DNA from: an uncultured Treponema sp. | GTDB lineage: Bacteria; Spirochaetota; Spirochaetia; Treponematales; Treponemataceae | Assembly (NCBI GenBank): GCA_905373565.1 | Contig: CAJPTT010000025.1 | Coordinates: 1-12,778 of the forward strand | Reading direction: 5' to 3' | Length of the DNA: 12,778 nt | Shown: piece after piece, positions 6,982 to 12,778 of the stretch | Position numbering within the stretch: position 1 is the first letter of the stretch | Layout of the letters: every line of letters starts with the position of its first letter | Made by a program: the position numbers and the translations under genes | Notes under the pieces: model-generated | Told to the model about the DNA's origin: nothing | The model's database searches: none | What the model saw: only the letters and a program-made list of their open reading frames with translations

Positions 6982-7206
6982 TTACCGTCCCATACTTTGA
7001 GCGTAAGCTTTTGCGTTATGAACAAAAGTTTCTAAATTCATTTTATCAAAATGTTCGCTTTGCCATTTTGTATAATCGAATCGTTCTCTGCGCACAGCGG
7101 CAATAAAGTATTCTGCTTCAACGACCCCCATAGCTTCTACTAGACATTCCATACCACGTGAAAGGAGTTCTATCGTAGTTGGCGGTGCAATCATTTCAGT
7201 CATCAT
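6982..7206 (-). CDS. Small partner of PIN toxin, putative antitoxin
   Basis: This 74-residue soluble protein is probably cytoplasmic and has a conserved-looking RRERFDYTKWQSEHF core (39-53). I recall the same small protein type next to PIN proteins of this kind in Firmicutes and other genomes, but I do not know a named family. It overlaps the upstream PIN gene by 4 bases (ATGA), with GGAGG at 7216-7220 inside the PIN gene end, so the two are co-translated. The pair looks like a type II toxin-antitoxin module in toxin-first order. The antitoxin role is inferred from position; no DNA-binding domain is evident. A second ATG at 7203 is an alternative start. Confidence 0.75.
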   Translation of the reverse strand: MMTEMIAPPTTIELLSRGMECLVEAMGVVEAEYFIAAVRRERFDYTKWQSEHFDKMNLETFVHNAKAYAQSMGR

Positions 7207-7652
7207 TTTTCATTACCTCCATTCAACAAATCTACGAATTCTATTGGGTTAAGTAATTTTACAGTATCACTTTTATATTTCAACATACCTTTGTCCGTAC
7301 TCAAAAGGTAGTCGCATTTCATCATTTCAGCGCAAACTATATGACAAGCATCCTTCATCTTTACTCCTGTTGCAATCACTATTTTTGCCTTTGTAATGAC
7401 CTCTTCTGATTTTTCACTACTTACATAATCGGAAACATTGTCTTCCAAAAAGTTCTTTACTGCAATTTTTCTATCCATATATGGGTTGCAAGAATTTTCA
7501 TATTCCAAAATGAAAGAAGAAGCAAGTTCTAGGTGCTTTTCTTTTATAAGCAATTGAACAAGCAGCTTTGCCTGTGTTTCAAGTGAAATCGGTAGAAAAT
7601 TTTGATCGTCATATGGTCGATTGTAACAACAGTTATCAAGATAAACTTTCAT
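7203..7652 (-). CDS. PIN-domain protein, putative ribonuclease toxin
   Basis: This 149-residue PIN domain carries the acidic metal-binding set of a VapC-like nuclease: D6 in YLDNCC, E50 or E52 in FILEYENS, D101 in MKDACHI and D120 in LLSTDKG. The N-terminal pattern MKVYLDNCCYNRPYDDQ belongs to a PIN subgroup often found beside a short FDYTKWQ protein. A longer frame reaches a TTG at 7700, but its extra 16 residues are not PIN-like and precede the conserved start. I prefer the ATG at 7652. No Shine-Dalgarno lies before it, and the predicted promoter puts the transcript start only about 6 bases upstream, so translation may be nearly leaderless. Base composition is clearly AT-richer than its neighbours. 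Confidence 0.85.
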   Translation of the reverse strand: MKVYLDNCCYNRPYDDQNFLPISLETQAKLLVQLLIKEKHLELASSFILEYENSCNPYMDRKIAVKNFLEDNVSDYVSSEKSEEVITKAKIVIATGVKMKDACHIVCAEMMKCDYLLSTDKGMLKYKSDTVKLLNPIEFVDLLNGGNEK

Positions 7653-7664
7653 AGAAATAATTAT

Positions 7665-7693
7665 ATTATATTTTGAAAATTTTTGCATTACAA
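7665..7693 (-). promoter_or_regulatory. Predicted promoter of the PIN module
   Basis: On the minus strand TTGTAA (7693-7688) and TATAAT (7670-7665) are 17 bases apart. A second TATAAT lies at 7665-7660. Transcription would begin near 7658, just before the PIN start codon at 7652. Confidence 0.5.
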
Positions 7694-7727
7694 TCAACAA
7701 CCCCGACGTAGGGCATAGAGAATATCC

Positions 7728-7754
7728 GGAAGCCGATAGGCTTTCAGTTTTTTT
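7728..7754 (+). terminator. Plus-strand terminator without its own gene
   Basis: GGAAGCC (7728-7734) pairs with GGCTTTC (7739-7745) around a 4-base loop, followed by seven T (7748-7754) on the plus strand. The nearest plus-strand gene upstream is metI, about 860 bases away on the other side of the PIN module. Confidence 0.6.
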
Positions 7755-7786
7755 GACAGCCCCTTCCTACTAAAAAGCTGAGAGAA

Positions 7787-7815
7787 AGGGCAAACATGTC
7801 AGATTCGTTTGCCCT
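7787..7815 (-). terminator. Terminator of the lsr operon
   Basis: AGGGCAAAC (7787-7795) pairs with GTTTGCCCT (7807-7815) as a perfect 9-bp stem with an 11-base loop, 11 bases past the lsrF stop. On the minus strand it is followed by a T-rich but interrupted tract (TTTCTCTC). It separates lsrF from the PIN module. Confidence 0.7.
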
Positions 7816-7825
7816 AGTCTTATCT

Positions 7826-8710
7826 CTATTTTTTATTAATTTGTTCCGTATAGAATTCAAACGCTTCTTTGTCGGTATATTTGTGGTGAACGATTTTTCC
7901 GATTGCATCGGCCATCGCTACAGGATGAGCGCTCTGAAAAATATTACGTCCCATATCAAGTCCTCTGGCTCCGTCACGGATTGCATGATAAGCCAATGCG
8001 AGCGCTTCTTGTTCGGGGAGCTTTTTCCCGCCGGCTACTACAATCGGTACCGGACATGCAGCAACGATTTCTTCAAAATCTTCGCAATAATATGTTTTTA
8101 TAATGTTTGCACCGAGTTCGGCAATAATACGTGTTGCAAGTTTAAAATACTGTGCGGTGCGTTCCATATTCTTACCGACTGCGACTACGCCAAGGGTCGG
8201 TATGCTGTAACGGATTCCCGCATTAATAACCGCAGAAAGATTATCGATGCTTTCCAGCTGACCGTCGCCGCCGATAAAGGTCTGCACTGCAAGGCAGTCG
8301 GCATTCATCCTTATCGCATCTTCAATATTGACGGCAACAACTTCATGGGTTAAGTCATCCTGTACCATAGAGGAACCGGAAGATACTCTGAGCGCAATAG
8401 CTTTTTTGCAGTCGGGACGCACACAGGTGCGCAATGCTCCTCGTGTTGCCATAAGGACATCGACATGATCATTAAGCTGGGGAATTAAAAGGTCGAGCCG
8501 TTCGAGTCCCGAAACGGACCCCATAAAATAACCGTGATCAAATGCGAACATCACGGTATTACCAGTTTGAGGATTAAAAATATTCGACAAGTGTTTTTTC
8601 ATACCCCAGTCGAGATTGCCGGCTCCCTTAACATAAAATGCTCCGTCAACGGCAAAAGGGACATCCGTGTGATAATCGTGAGCTGTTTTTAAACCATCTA
8701 AATCTGCCAT
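7826..8710 (-). CDS. lsrF: Phospho-AI-2 thiolase LsrF
   Basis: This is 3-hydroxy-5-phosphonooxypentane-2,4-dione thiolase, the last step of autoinducer-2 breakdown; in E. coli it moves an acetyl group to CoA and releases dihydroxyacetone phosphate. At 294 residues it matches E. coli LsrF (291) along its whole length. Shared stretches include MADLD at the start, GCG/GAGNLDWGM, AFDHGYF (56-62), the active-site lysine in IIKTYY (K205), CPVPIVVAGGKKLPE and DMGRNIFQS. It is cytoplasmic and has the class I aldolase-like fold. AGGAA (8718-8722) precedes the ATG. It is the last gene of the lsr operon, 82 bases after lsrB; lsrG does not follow. Confidence 0.96.
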   Translation of the reverse strand: MADLDGLKTAHDYHTDVPFAVDGAFYVKGAGNLDWGMKKHLSNIFNPQTGNTVMFAFDHGYFMGSVSGLERLDLLIPQLNDHVDVLMATRGALRTCVRPDCKKAIALRVSSGSSMVQDDLTHEVVAVNIEDAIRMNADCLAVQTFIGGDGQLESIDNLSAVINAGIRYSIPTLGVVAVGKNMERTAQYFKLATRIIAELGANIIKTYYCEDFEEIVAACPVPIVVAGGKKLPEQEALALAYHAIRDGARGLDMGRNIFQSAHPVAMADAIGKIVHHKYTDKEAFEFYTEQINKK

Positions 8711-8741
8711 ACTATCATTCCTATCATTAAAAGTGATAACA

Positions 8742-8779
8742 GGGAACCTCTAAAAACGGCTATGTCTTTAAAGGTTCCC
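8742..8779 (-). promoter_or_regulatory. Hairpin between lsrB and lsrF
   Basis: GGGAACCT (8742-8749) pairs with AGGTTCCC (8772-8779). After one mismatch the pairing extends by TAAA/TTTA (8751-8754 with 8767-8770). On the minus strand only a weak T-rich stretch follows. It may be a partial terminator or an RNA-stabilising element that keeps lsrB mRNA more abundant than lsrF mRNA. Confidence 0.65.
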
Positions 8780-8792
8780 CTATAACCTCTAT

Positions 8793-9872
8793 TTAGAAGT
8801 TATACTTATCCATGTTTTCTTTTGTGAATACTGCGCGCTCCGGAAGCAATACAACACCGGAATCGTTTGCCGTATAAGCTTTCGGATCAAGTACCGTGTT
8901 CGGCTGAATGGTTACCTTACCGATGGTAGGGATATCGATCGTGTCGCCGACTTTCATACTGTGTCCTGTTGCTGCCCAGTAGGCGAGGTAACAGGAAATT
9001 GCACCTTGAATACCGCAGTCCCACAAGCCCCAGCGAGTGAGAATACCTGCACGGCAATAGCCCTTAATCGCATTCGGTGTTGCAAAACCAGTAATAGTTA
9101 CCTTTTTCTGATTAAGACCAAGGTTTTGTGCGGCTTGACACTGACCGGGAAGAGCAGTTGAGTCGTTACAAATAATTAAGTCGATATCTTTGTGAGCAGA
9201 CAGAACCGCTTCTCCAACTGTAATTGCACGTTCCGCATCTTGGTTCGAATAGTAGTTATCCGGCGCAACATTAACCCATTTAGGATACTTTTGGCGGATA
9301 TAAGCTTCGCCTGCGACATGCCATGAATTCTGATCGGTAACCGTTGCCTGAGAATAGTGCCAGCAGTATTTGATAACATCCGTATCGGGATTTTTACCTC
9401 TTTCTTTAAGAGAGGTAACGCCCATATCTACAAGCATTTTGCCGAGGATATCGGGGGTTCCCTGAGATGTCATAAGCTGCCGTGCATCGGGATTGGAATC
9501 GGAGTCCCATGTCATAACGGCAAGGCCGGCTTTGCGAGCTGCTTTCAATGCTTGATCGACACCGGCTGCATCAACGGTCGAAATTGAGATTGCATCGGCA
9601 CCTTGCTGAATAGCATTGTTAATGATATTAACCTGATTCGCCACTGCTGCATCGGGGCTGCCGTCATACTTTACGGTAAAACCGACCTGCTTTGCCAGTT
9701 TCTGAGCGCCTTCATTTGCTACTTCAAAAAAAGCATTGCCGCTGATTTTCGGAATAAATACGACAACAACGTCTTTCTTTGAACCACCAGAGCTCTGATC
9801 ACTTGAGCCGCCGGCAAATACCGGTACGCCGACCAAGAGCGCTGCCAACATAATCGACATCAGTTTTTTCAT
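8793..9872 (-). CDS. lsrB: AI-2-binding periplasmic receptor LsrB
   Basis: This is the substrate-binding protein that captures autoinducer-2 for the Lsr importer. At 359 residues it aligns with E. coli LsrB (340) throughout, including FIPK, TWDSD, TVTDQN, GFATPN, WGLWD and GIVLLPER-like VVLLPERAVFTKEN. Ligand residues by alignment are K42, D123, D180, Q181 and P242. The position of Ala222 in Salmonella is Gln244 here. A signal peptide (1-20, VPVFA then GGSSDQSS) is followed by a Gly/Ser linker typical of lipoproteins, yet no Cys is present at the cleavage site. AGGAGGT (9878-9884) gives a strong start. Hairpins lie on both sides of the gene. The related rhamnose receptor RhaS is excluded mainly by the adjoining lsrF. 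Confidence 0.94.
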   Translation of the reverse strand: MKKLMSIMLAALLVGVPVFAGGSSDQSSGGSKKDVVVVFIPKISGNAFFEVANEGAQKLAKQVGFTVKYDGSPDAAVANQVNIINNAIQQGADAISISTVDAAGVDQALKAARKAGLAVMTWDSDSNPDARQLMTSQGTPDILGKMLVDMGVTSLKERGKNPDTDVIKYCWHYSQATVTDQNSWHVAGEAYIRQKYPKWVNVAPDNYYSNQDAERAITVGEAVLSAHKDIDLIICNDSTALPGQCQAAQNLGLNQKKVTITGFATPNAIKGYCRAGILTRWGLWDCGIQGAISCYLAYWAATGHSMKVGDTIDIPTIGKVTIQPNTVLDPKAYTANDSGVVLLPERAVFTKENMDKYNF

Positions 9873-9913
9873 TTTTTACCTCCTGATTTTGTCGTCCGTT
9901 GTTTTCAACTATA

Positions 9914-9946
9914 GACATCTTTAAAAGCAGAGCTATTAAAGATGTC
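9914..9946 (-). promoter_or_regulatory. Hairpin between lsrD and lsrB
   Basis: GACATCTTTAA (9914-9924) pairs perfectly with TTAAAGATGTC (9936-9946) around an 11-base loop. It begins 5 bases past the lsrD stop. No T run follows on the minus strand, so an RNA-processing or stability role is more likely than termination. Confidence 0.7.
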
Positions 9947-9951
9947 ATCCC

Positions 9952-10944
9952 CTATCGCTTGCGGAAAATACCGGTCAGGTTACTCGAAAAACCTTTCCCG
10001 GAAAATCCGCGAGATGCAACAATAATGAGCAGTAACATGCCAACTGGTATATCAAGATACTGAGTATTGACTCCAGCCATCGATAAACCGAATCGCATAA
10101 TTCCAATTACCAGCGCAGAAAGCGCCGTCCCGAAAATACTGCCGCTCCCGCCGGTAATTGCCGTACCGCCGAGTACGACGGCCGTTATAACCGGCAGAGT
10201 TAATTCTTTACCAAAGTCAGCCTTTGCGGTACCGAGATATGAGGTAAGTACAATCCCGGCGATTGCCGCACCGGCCCCGGAAAGCGCATACGTCGTCATC
10301 TTGATAAATCGCGTATTTACCCCGGAAAATTCGGCAGCATTCGAGTTAATACCGCACAAATACACGGAACGCCCGTACGCAGTACGGTGCAGAATAATAT
10401 AGGCAATTAACGCCATAATTAAAAACAATAAAATTTGAGAAGGAATAATTCCAAAAAAGCGAAACTGCGTAACTGCCGTAAATGCAGCAGGGAACCCGCT
10501 GATACCCTTGTACAATTCAACCTTTGCAATACGGGTAATCGAAACCGCTAAACCGGAATATAAAAACGAACCGCCGAGTGTTACAACCATGGGTGGTACA
10601 TTGGTATACGCAATAATAAAGCCGCTTAACAGTCCGCACAGTATGCCTGCGATAATCGCAAGCAAACAGGCCACATAGATATTTACACCACTTTGAAAAA
10701 ACACGCCTACAACAATCGATGAAAGGCCGACTATTGAACCTGCCTGAATATCCATCCCGCCGGCAATAATAACCATCGTTACAAAAAGCGAGATGATGCA
10801 GATCGAAATAAAGTCATTGATTGAACCGAGCAGTACAATCGGACGTAAAAAGCGCGGGTTCAACATACCGAATAAGATGATTTCGCATACAATAACGGCA
10901 ATCAGCAATAATTCATTTGTAAAAGCAAACCGTTTCTTTCCCAT
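9952..10944 (-). CDS. lsrD: AI-2 ABC importer permease LsrD
   Basis: This is the second inner-membrane permease of the Lsr importer (sugar-type BPD_transp_2 family). Its 330 residues are hydrophobic nearly throughout, with roughly 8-10 membrane segments. It resembles E. coli LsrD at TMVIIAGGMDIQAGS (56-70), VFFQSGV, VVTLGG (120-125), GFPAAFT, and VITAVVLGGTAITGGSGSI (252-270). It starts 4 bases after the lsrC stop with AGGT upstream, so the two are tightly coupled. Order lsrC then lsrD is as in enteric operons. Confidence 0.93.
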   Translation of the reverse strand: MGKKRFAFTNELLLIAVIVCEIILFGMLNPRFLRPIVLLGSINDFISICIISLFVTMVIIAGGMDIQAGSIVGLSSIVVGVFFQSGVNIYVACLLAIIAGILCGLLSGFIIAYTNVPPMVVTLGGSFLYSGLAVSITRIAKVELYKGISGFPAAFTAVTQFRFFGIIPSQILLFLIMALIAYIILHRTAYGRSVYLCGINSNAAEFSGVNTRFIKMTTYALSGAGAAIAGIVLTSYLGTAKADFGKELTLPVITAVVLGGTAITGGSGSIFGTALSALVIGIMRFGLSMAGVNTQYLDIPVGMLLLIIVASRGFSGKGFSSNLTGIFRKR

Positions 10945-10948
10945 ATAG

Positions 10949-11953
10949 CTACCTACTCTCCGTTCCGGCTGTCTTTGCTAAGAGGCGCGTTCTCCGGGCC
11001 TTTTCAGCCGCATAATGCTGTACCAACCCGTCTATCGTAACAATCGTAATCAATAAAATACCGGTAATCGTGCTGTCATAATCGGAAGAAAATTTTAAAA
11101 ATACGAGGATGCGGTCTATCGACGCCATGATGATGGCTCCTATCAGCGCACCGAACAACGAACCTACACCGCCGGACAGACTGATGCCGCCCAGAACACA
11201 GGCCGCAATTGCTTTCATTTCATAACCGTTTCCTGCAATCGGCGTAACAAATCCGATGCGACTTACATAGATACAACCGGCTGCGGCGGCAAAGAACGAA
11301 CTGAGCACAAAGGCGCTTATCCGCGTACGCTTTACCGGAATACCGACCAGCTCGGCGCCGCCGATATTGTCTCCTACGGCATAAAAATTTCGTCCTACAG
11401 CAATACGCCGTAGTAATAGTGAACCGCCGACTGCGATAATGAATGTTGCCAAGTAAATGTAAGTGATACCGCCGACAGTCGCTTGACTGATCGCCTTATA
11501 CTCAAACGGAATGTTTTCAACCCATTTTCCGCCGGTATAGACATAGATAAGACCGCGGATAACGCCGTTCATACCAAGTGTCATAATAATGGAAGGAATG
11601 CCGAGATATACGAGTCCATAGCCGTTTATGAGTCCGCATACGATGCCGATTCCGACGGCCGCTAAAATAGCAAGCGACCACGGACTGCCGTCACGAATTA
11701 ACGTTGCGCTTACCGCAGCAGTCAACCCCATCACTGCGCCGACTGAAACGTCGATTTCACCGATAATCAGTACAAATGCGATACCGATAGACAAAAGCGC
11801 AAATACAACGCTTGAGTTTACCGTCTGCATTAAATTTCGCGTACCGAGAAAATCGGGATTAACGATACCGACAAGAAGAAAAAGTATCACTACTACCGCA
11901 AGCGAAAAGAGGCTTCTTGCCTTAAAAATCCGCTTAAAGGATATACACTGCAT
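10949..11953 (-). CDS. lsrC: AI-2 ABC importer permease LsrC
   Basis: This is the first inner-membrane permease of the Lsr importer, forming the channel with LsrD. The 334 residues include many hydrophobic segments. The protein matches E. coli LsrC at EIDVSVGAVMG (66-76), TLGMNGVIRGL, YTGGKWVENIP (139-149), VGRNFYAVGDN and EMKAIAACVLGGISLSGG (245-262). Its ATG directly abuts the lsrA TAA with no spacer. The best Shine-Dalgarno (AAGGGA, 11965-11970) is about 11 bases away, so translation is probably coupled to lsrA. Confidence 0.94.
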   Translation of the reverse strand: MQCISFKRIFKARSLFSLAVVVILFLLVGIVNPDFLGTRNLMQTVNSSVVFALLSIGIAFVLIIGEIDVSVGAVMGLTAAVSATLIRDGSPWSLAILAAVGIGIVCGLINGYGLVYLGIPSIIMTLGMNGVIRGLIYVYTGGKWVENIPFEYKAISQATVGGITYIYLATFIIAVGGSLLLRRIAVGRNFYAVGDNIGGAELVGIPVKRTRISAFVLSSFFAAAAGCIYVSRIGFVTPIAGNGYEMKAIAACVLGGISLSGGVGSLFGALIGAIIMASIDRILVFLKFSSDYDSTITGILLITIVTIDGLVQHYAAEKARRTRLLAKTAGTESR

Positions 11954-12778
11954 TTATCCAACCATCCCTTTTTCTACACCGAAAGAAGCCGCCATCAGCG
12001 CCTGTTCGTTTATTTCATCTTTTGAAAATTCATGATTAATTCTACCACGGTACATGGTAACGACCCGATCACTCATCGTAATGATTTCTTCCATATCGGA
12101 ACTGATCAGTAAGATAGCTACGCCTGTTTTTTTAAGCTCTTTGATAATCGCGTACACATCGCTGCGTGCTCCCGCATCAACACCGCGCGTCGGTTCGTCA
12201 AGAATAACAAGATGCGGATTTGTAGAAAAACATCTTCCGATAATCACTTTTTGCTGATTGCCGCCGGAAAGAGAACCCATTATCTGGCCGTCACCGGTAA
12301 CTTTAATATGAAATTCATCGATGTATTTTTTTGCAAGCGATTTTTCCTGTGCGGTATTGATAAGCATTCGCTTTAACGTTGTAAGTGTTATAGAGGTAAT
12401 ATTATTACGCACCGTTGTCAATTTAAAAATCCCGTTTAAAAACCGGTCTTCGGGAAGATAATTGAGTCCCTTTGCAATGATCTGCTTGGTTTTCAACCCC
12501 GTAATATCTTCTCCGTTTAAATACACTTTTCCGCTCAGCACTCTATCACGGCCGTAAAGTGTCGTTGCGAGCTCCGTTTTACCGGCTCCTACAACACCGG
12601 TCATACCGAGAACTTCTCCGGGATAGACATCAAGATTGACATCGGCAAAACCGTAGCCGCTGAGGTTTTTAAGTGAAAGTATCGGCTCTTTTTTTTCGGC
12701 TTCCGTCGTCTCAATCGTCTCTTCTTCGAGCATTTTTTCGACACTTTCCGGCGCGAGCCCTTTTAACAACATATCGCT
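11954..12778 (-). CDS. lsrA: AI-2 ABC importer ATPase LsrA, C-terminal part
   Basis: The gene is cut by the right edge of the window; 274 residues are visible. They form the second ATPase domain of a sugar-type double-domain ABC protein. Walker A GVVGAGKT (61-68 of the visible part), YLPEDR (108-112), signature LSGGNQQK (170-177), Walker B LVILDEPTRGVDAG (190-203) and a switch with ISSDMEE (225-231, no His, normal for this domain) are present. A Glu-rich linker (about 10-32) leads in from the missing first domain. By itself it could be any RbsA-type ATPase; the direct fusion to lsrC-lsrD-lsrB-lsrF makes LsrA the likely assignment. The frame runs open to the edge, with no start codon here. Confidence 0.92.
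   Translation of the reverse strand, partial: SDMLLKGLAPESVEKMLEEETIETTEAEKKEPILSLKNLSGYGFADVNLDVYPGEVLGMTGVVGAGKTELATTLYGRDRVLSGKVYLNGEDITGLKTKQIIAKGLNYLPEDRFLNGIFKLTTVRNNITSITLTTLKRMLINTAQEKSLAKKYIDEFHIKVTGDGQIMGSLSGGNQQKVIIGRCFSTNPHLVILDEPTRGVDAGARSDVYAIIKELKKTGVAILLISSDMEEIITMSDRVVTMYRGRINHEFSKDEINEQALMAASFGVEKGMVG

Noticed and set aside
7653..7700. Extra N-terminal 16 codons of the PIN gene from a TTG
   Set aside because: They precede the conserved MKVYLDNCC start, contain the predicted promoter and have no good ribosome binding site.
41..7705. Shared 10-mer AACAACCCCG at 41-50 and 7696-7705
   Set aside because: The similarity does not extend beyond 10 bases, so it may be chance.
7796..8353. 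Plus-strand open frame of 185 codons opposite lsrF
   Set aside because: It overlaps the strongly supported lsrF gene and starts inside its terminator; the product has no family features.
1..12778. CRISPR array, transposase or prophage genes
   Set aside because: No regularly spaced repeats, transposase motifs or phage proteins were seen on either strand.

Overview
The window looks like a piece of a mid-GC Treponema (spirochaete) chromosome. The best clue is the elongation factor G. Its G domain carries AHIDSGKTT, a CSVAGVQSQSITVDRQ stretch and NKCD, the pattern of the spirochaete spdEFG1 subfamily (close to mitochondrial EFG1) and not of classical bacterial EF-G. The species is not decided by this sequence, and genus assignment is an inference.

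Left part (1-4107, mostly minus strand). Reading leftwards, a TatD-family metal-dependent hydrolase is followed by fusA (EF-G) and then an uncharacterised KaiC/RecA-like P-loop ATPase. The ATPase's Shine-Dalgarno overlaps the fusA stop codon. A clear terminator closes this unit near 177-208. A good sigma70 promoter (TTGCAA-17-TATAAT) sits between tatD and fusA. A terminator-shaped hairpin lies inside the fusA leader, so the fusA leader may be attenuated. A 17-bp perfect inverted repeat covers the 3' end of tatD.

Middle part (4107-6946, plus strand). A tRNA-Leu(UAA) is divergent from tatD, and their promoters overlap. It is followed by rlpA (a DPBB plus SPOR septal-ring lytic transglycosylase-like protein), metN and metI. 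metN and metI form the ATPase and permease of a methionine importer. No metQ binding protein is present here.

Island (about 6900-7760). An AT-rich patch holds an AT-rich perfect palindrome and a minus-strand two-gene PIN-toxin/small-partner module (149 aa and 74 aa, overlapping by 4 bases). It also holds a plus-strand terminator with no obvious gene of its own. This patch has probably been inserted or exchanged.

Right part (7787-12778, minus strand). This is an Lsr autoinducer-2 uptake and breakdown operon in the order lsrA (cut by the window edge), lsrC, lsrD, lsrB, lsrF. Hairpins flank lsrB on both sides. LsrA/C/D/B import AI-2 (classically phosphorylated by LsrK) and LsrF is the terminal thiolase of phospho-AI-2 breakdown. 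lsrG is not next to lsrF. lsrK, lsrR and the operon promoter are not in the window and may lie beyond the right edge. An Lsr operon in a spirochaete, with a changed ligand-site residue in LsrB and no lipobox cysteine, is the most interesting system here.
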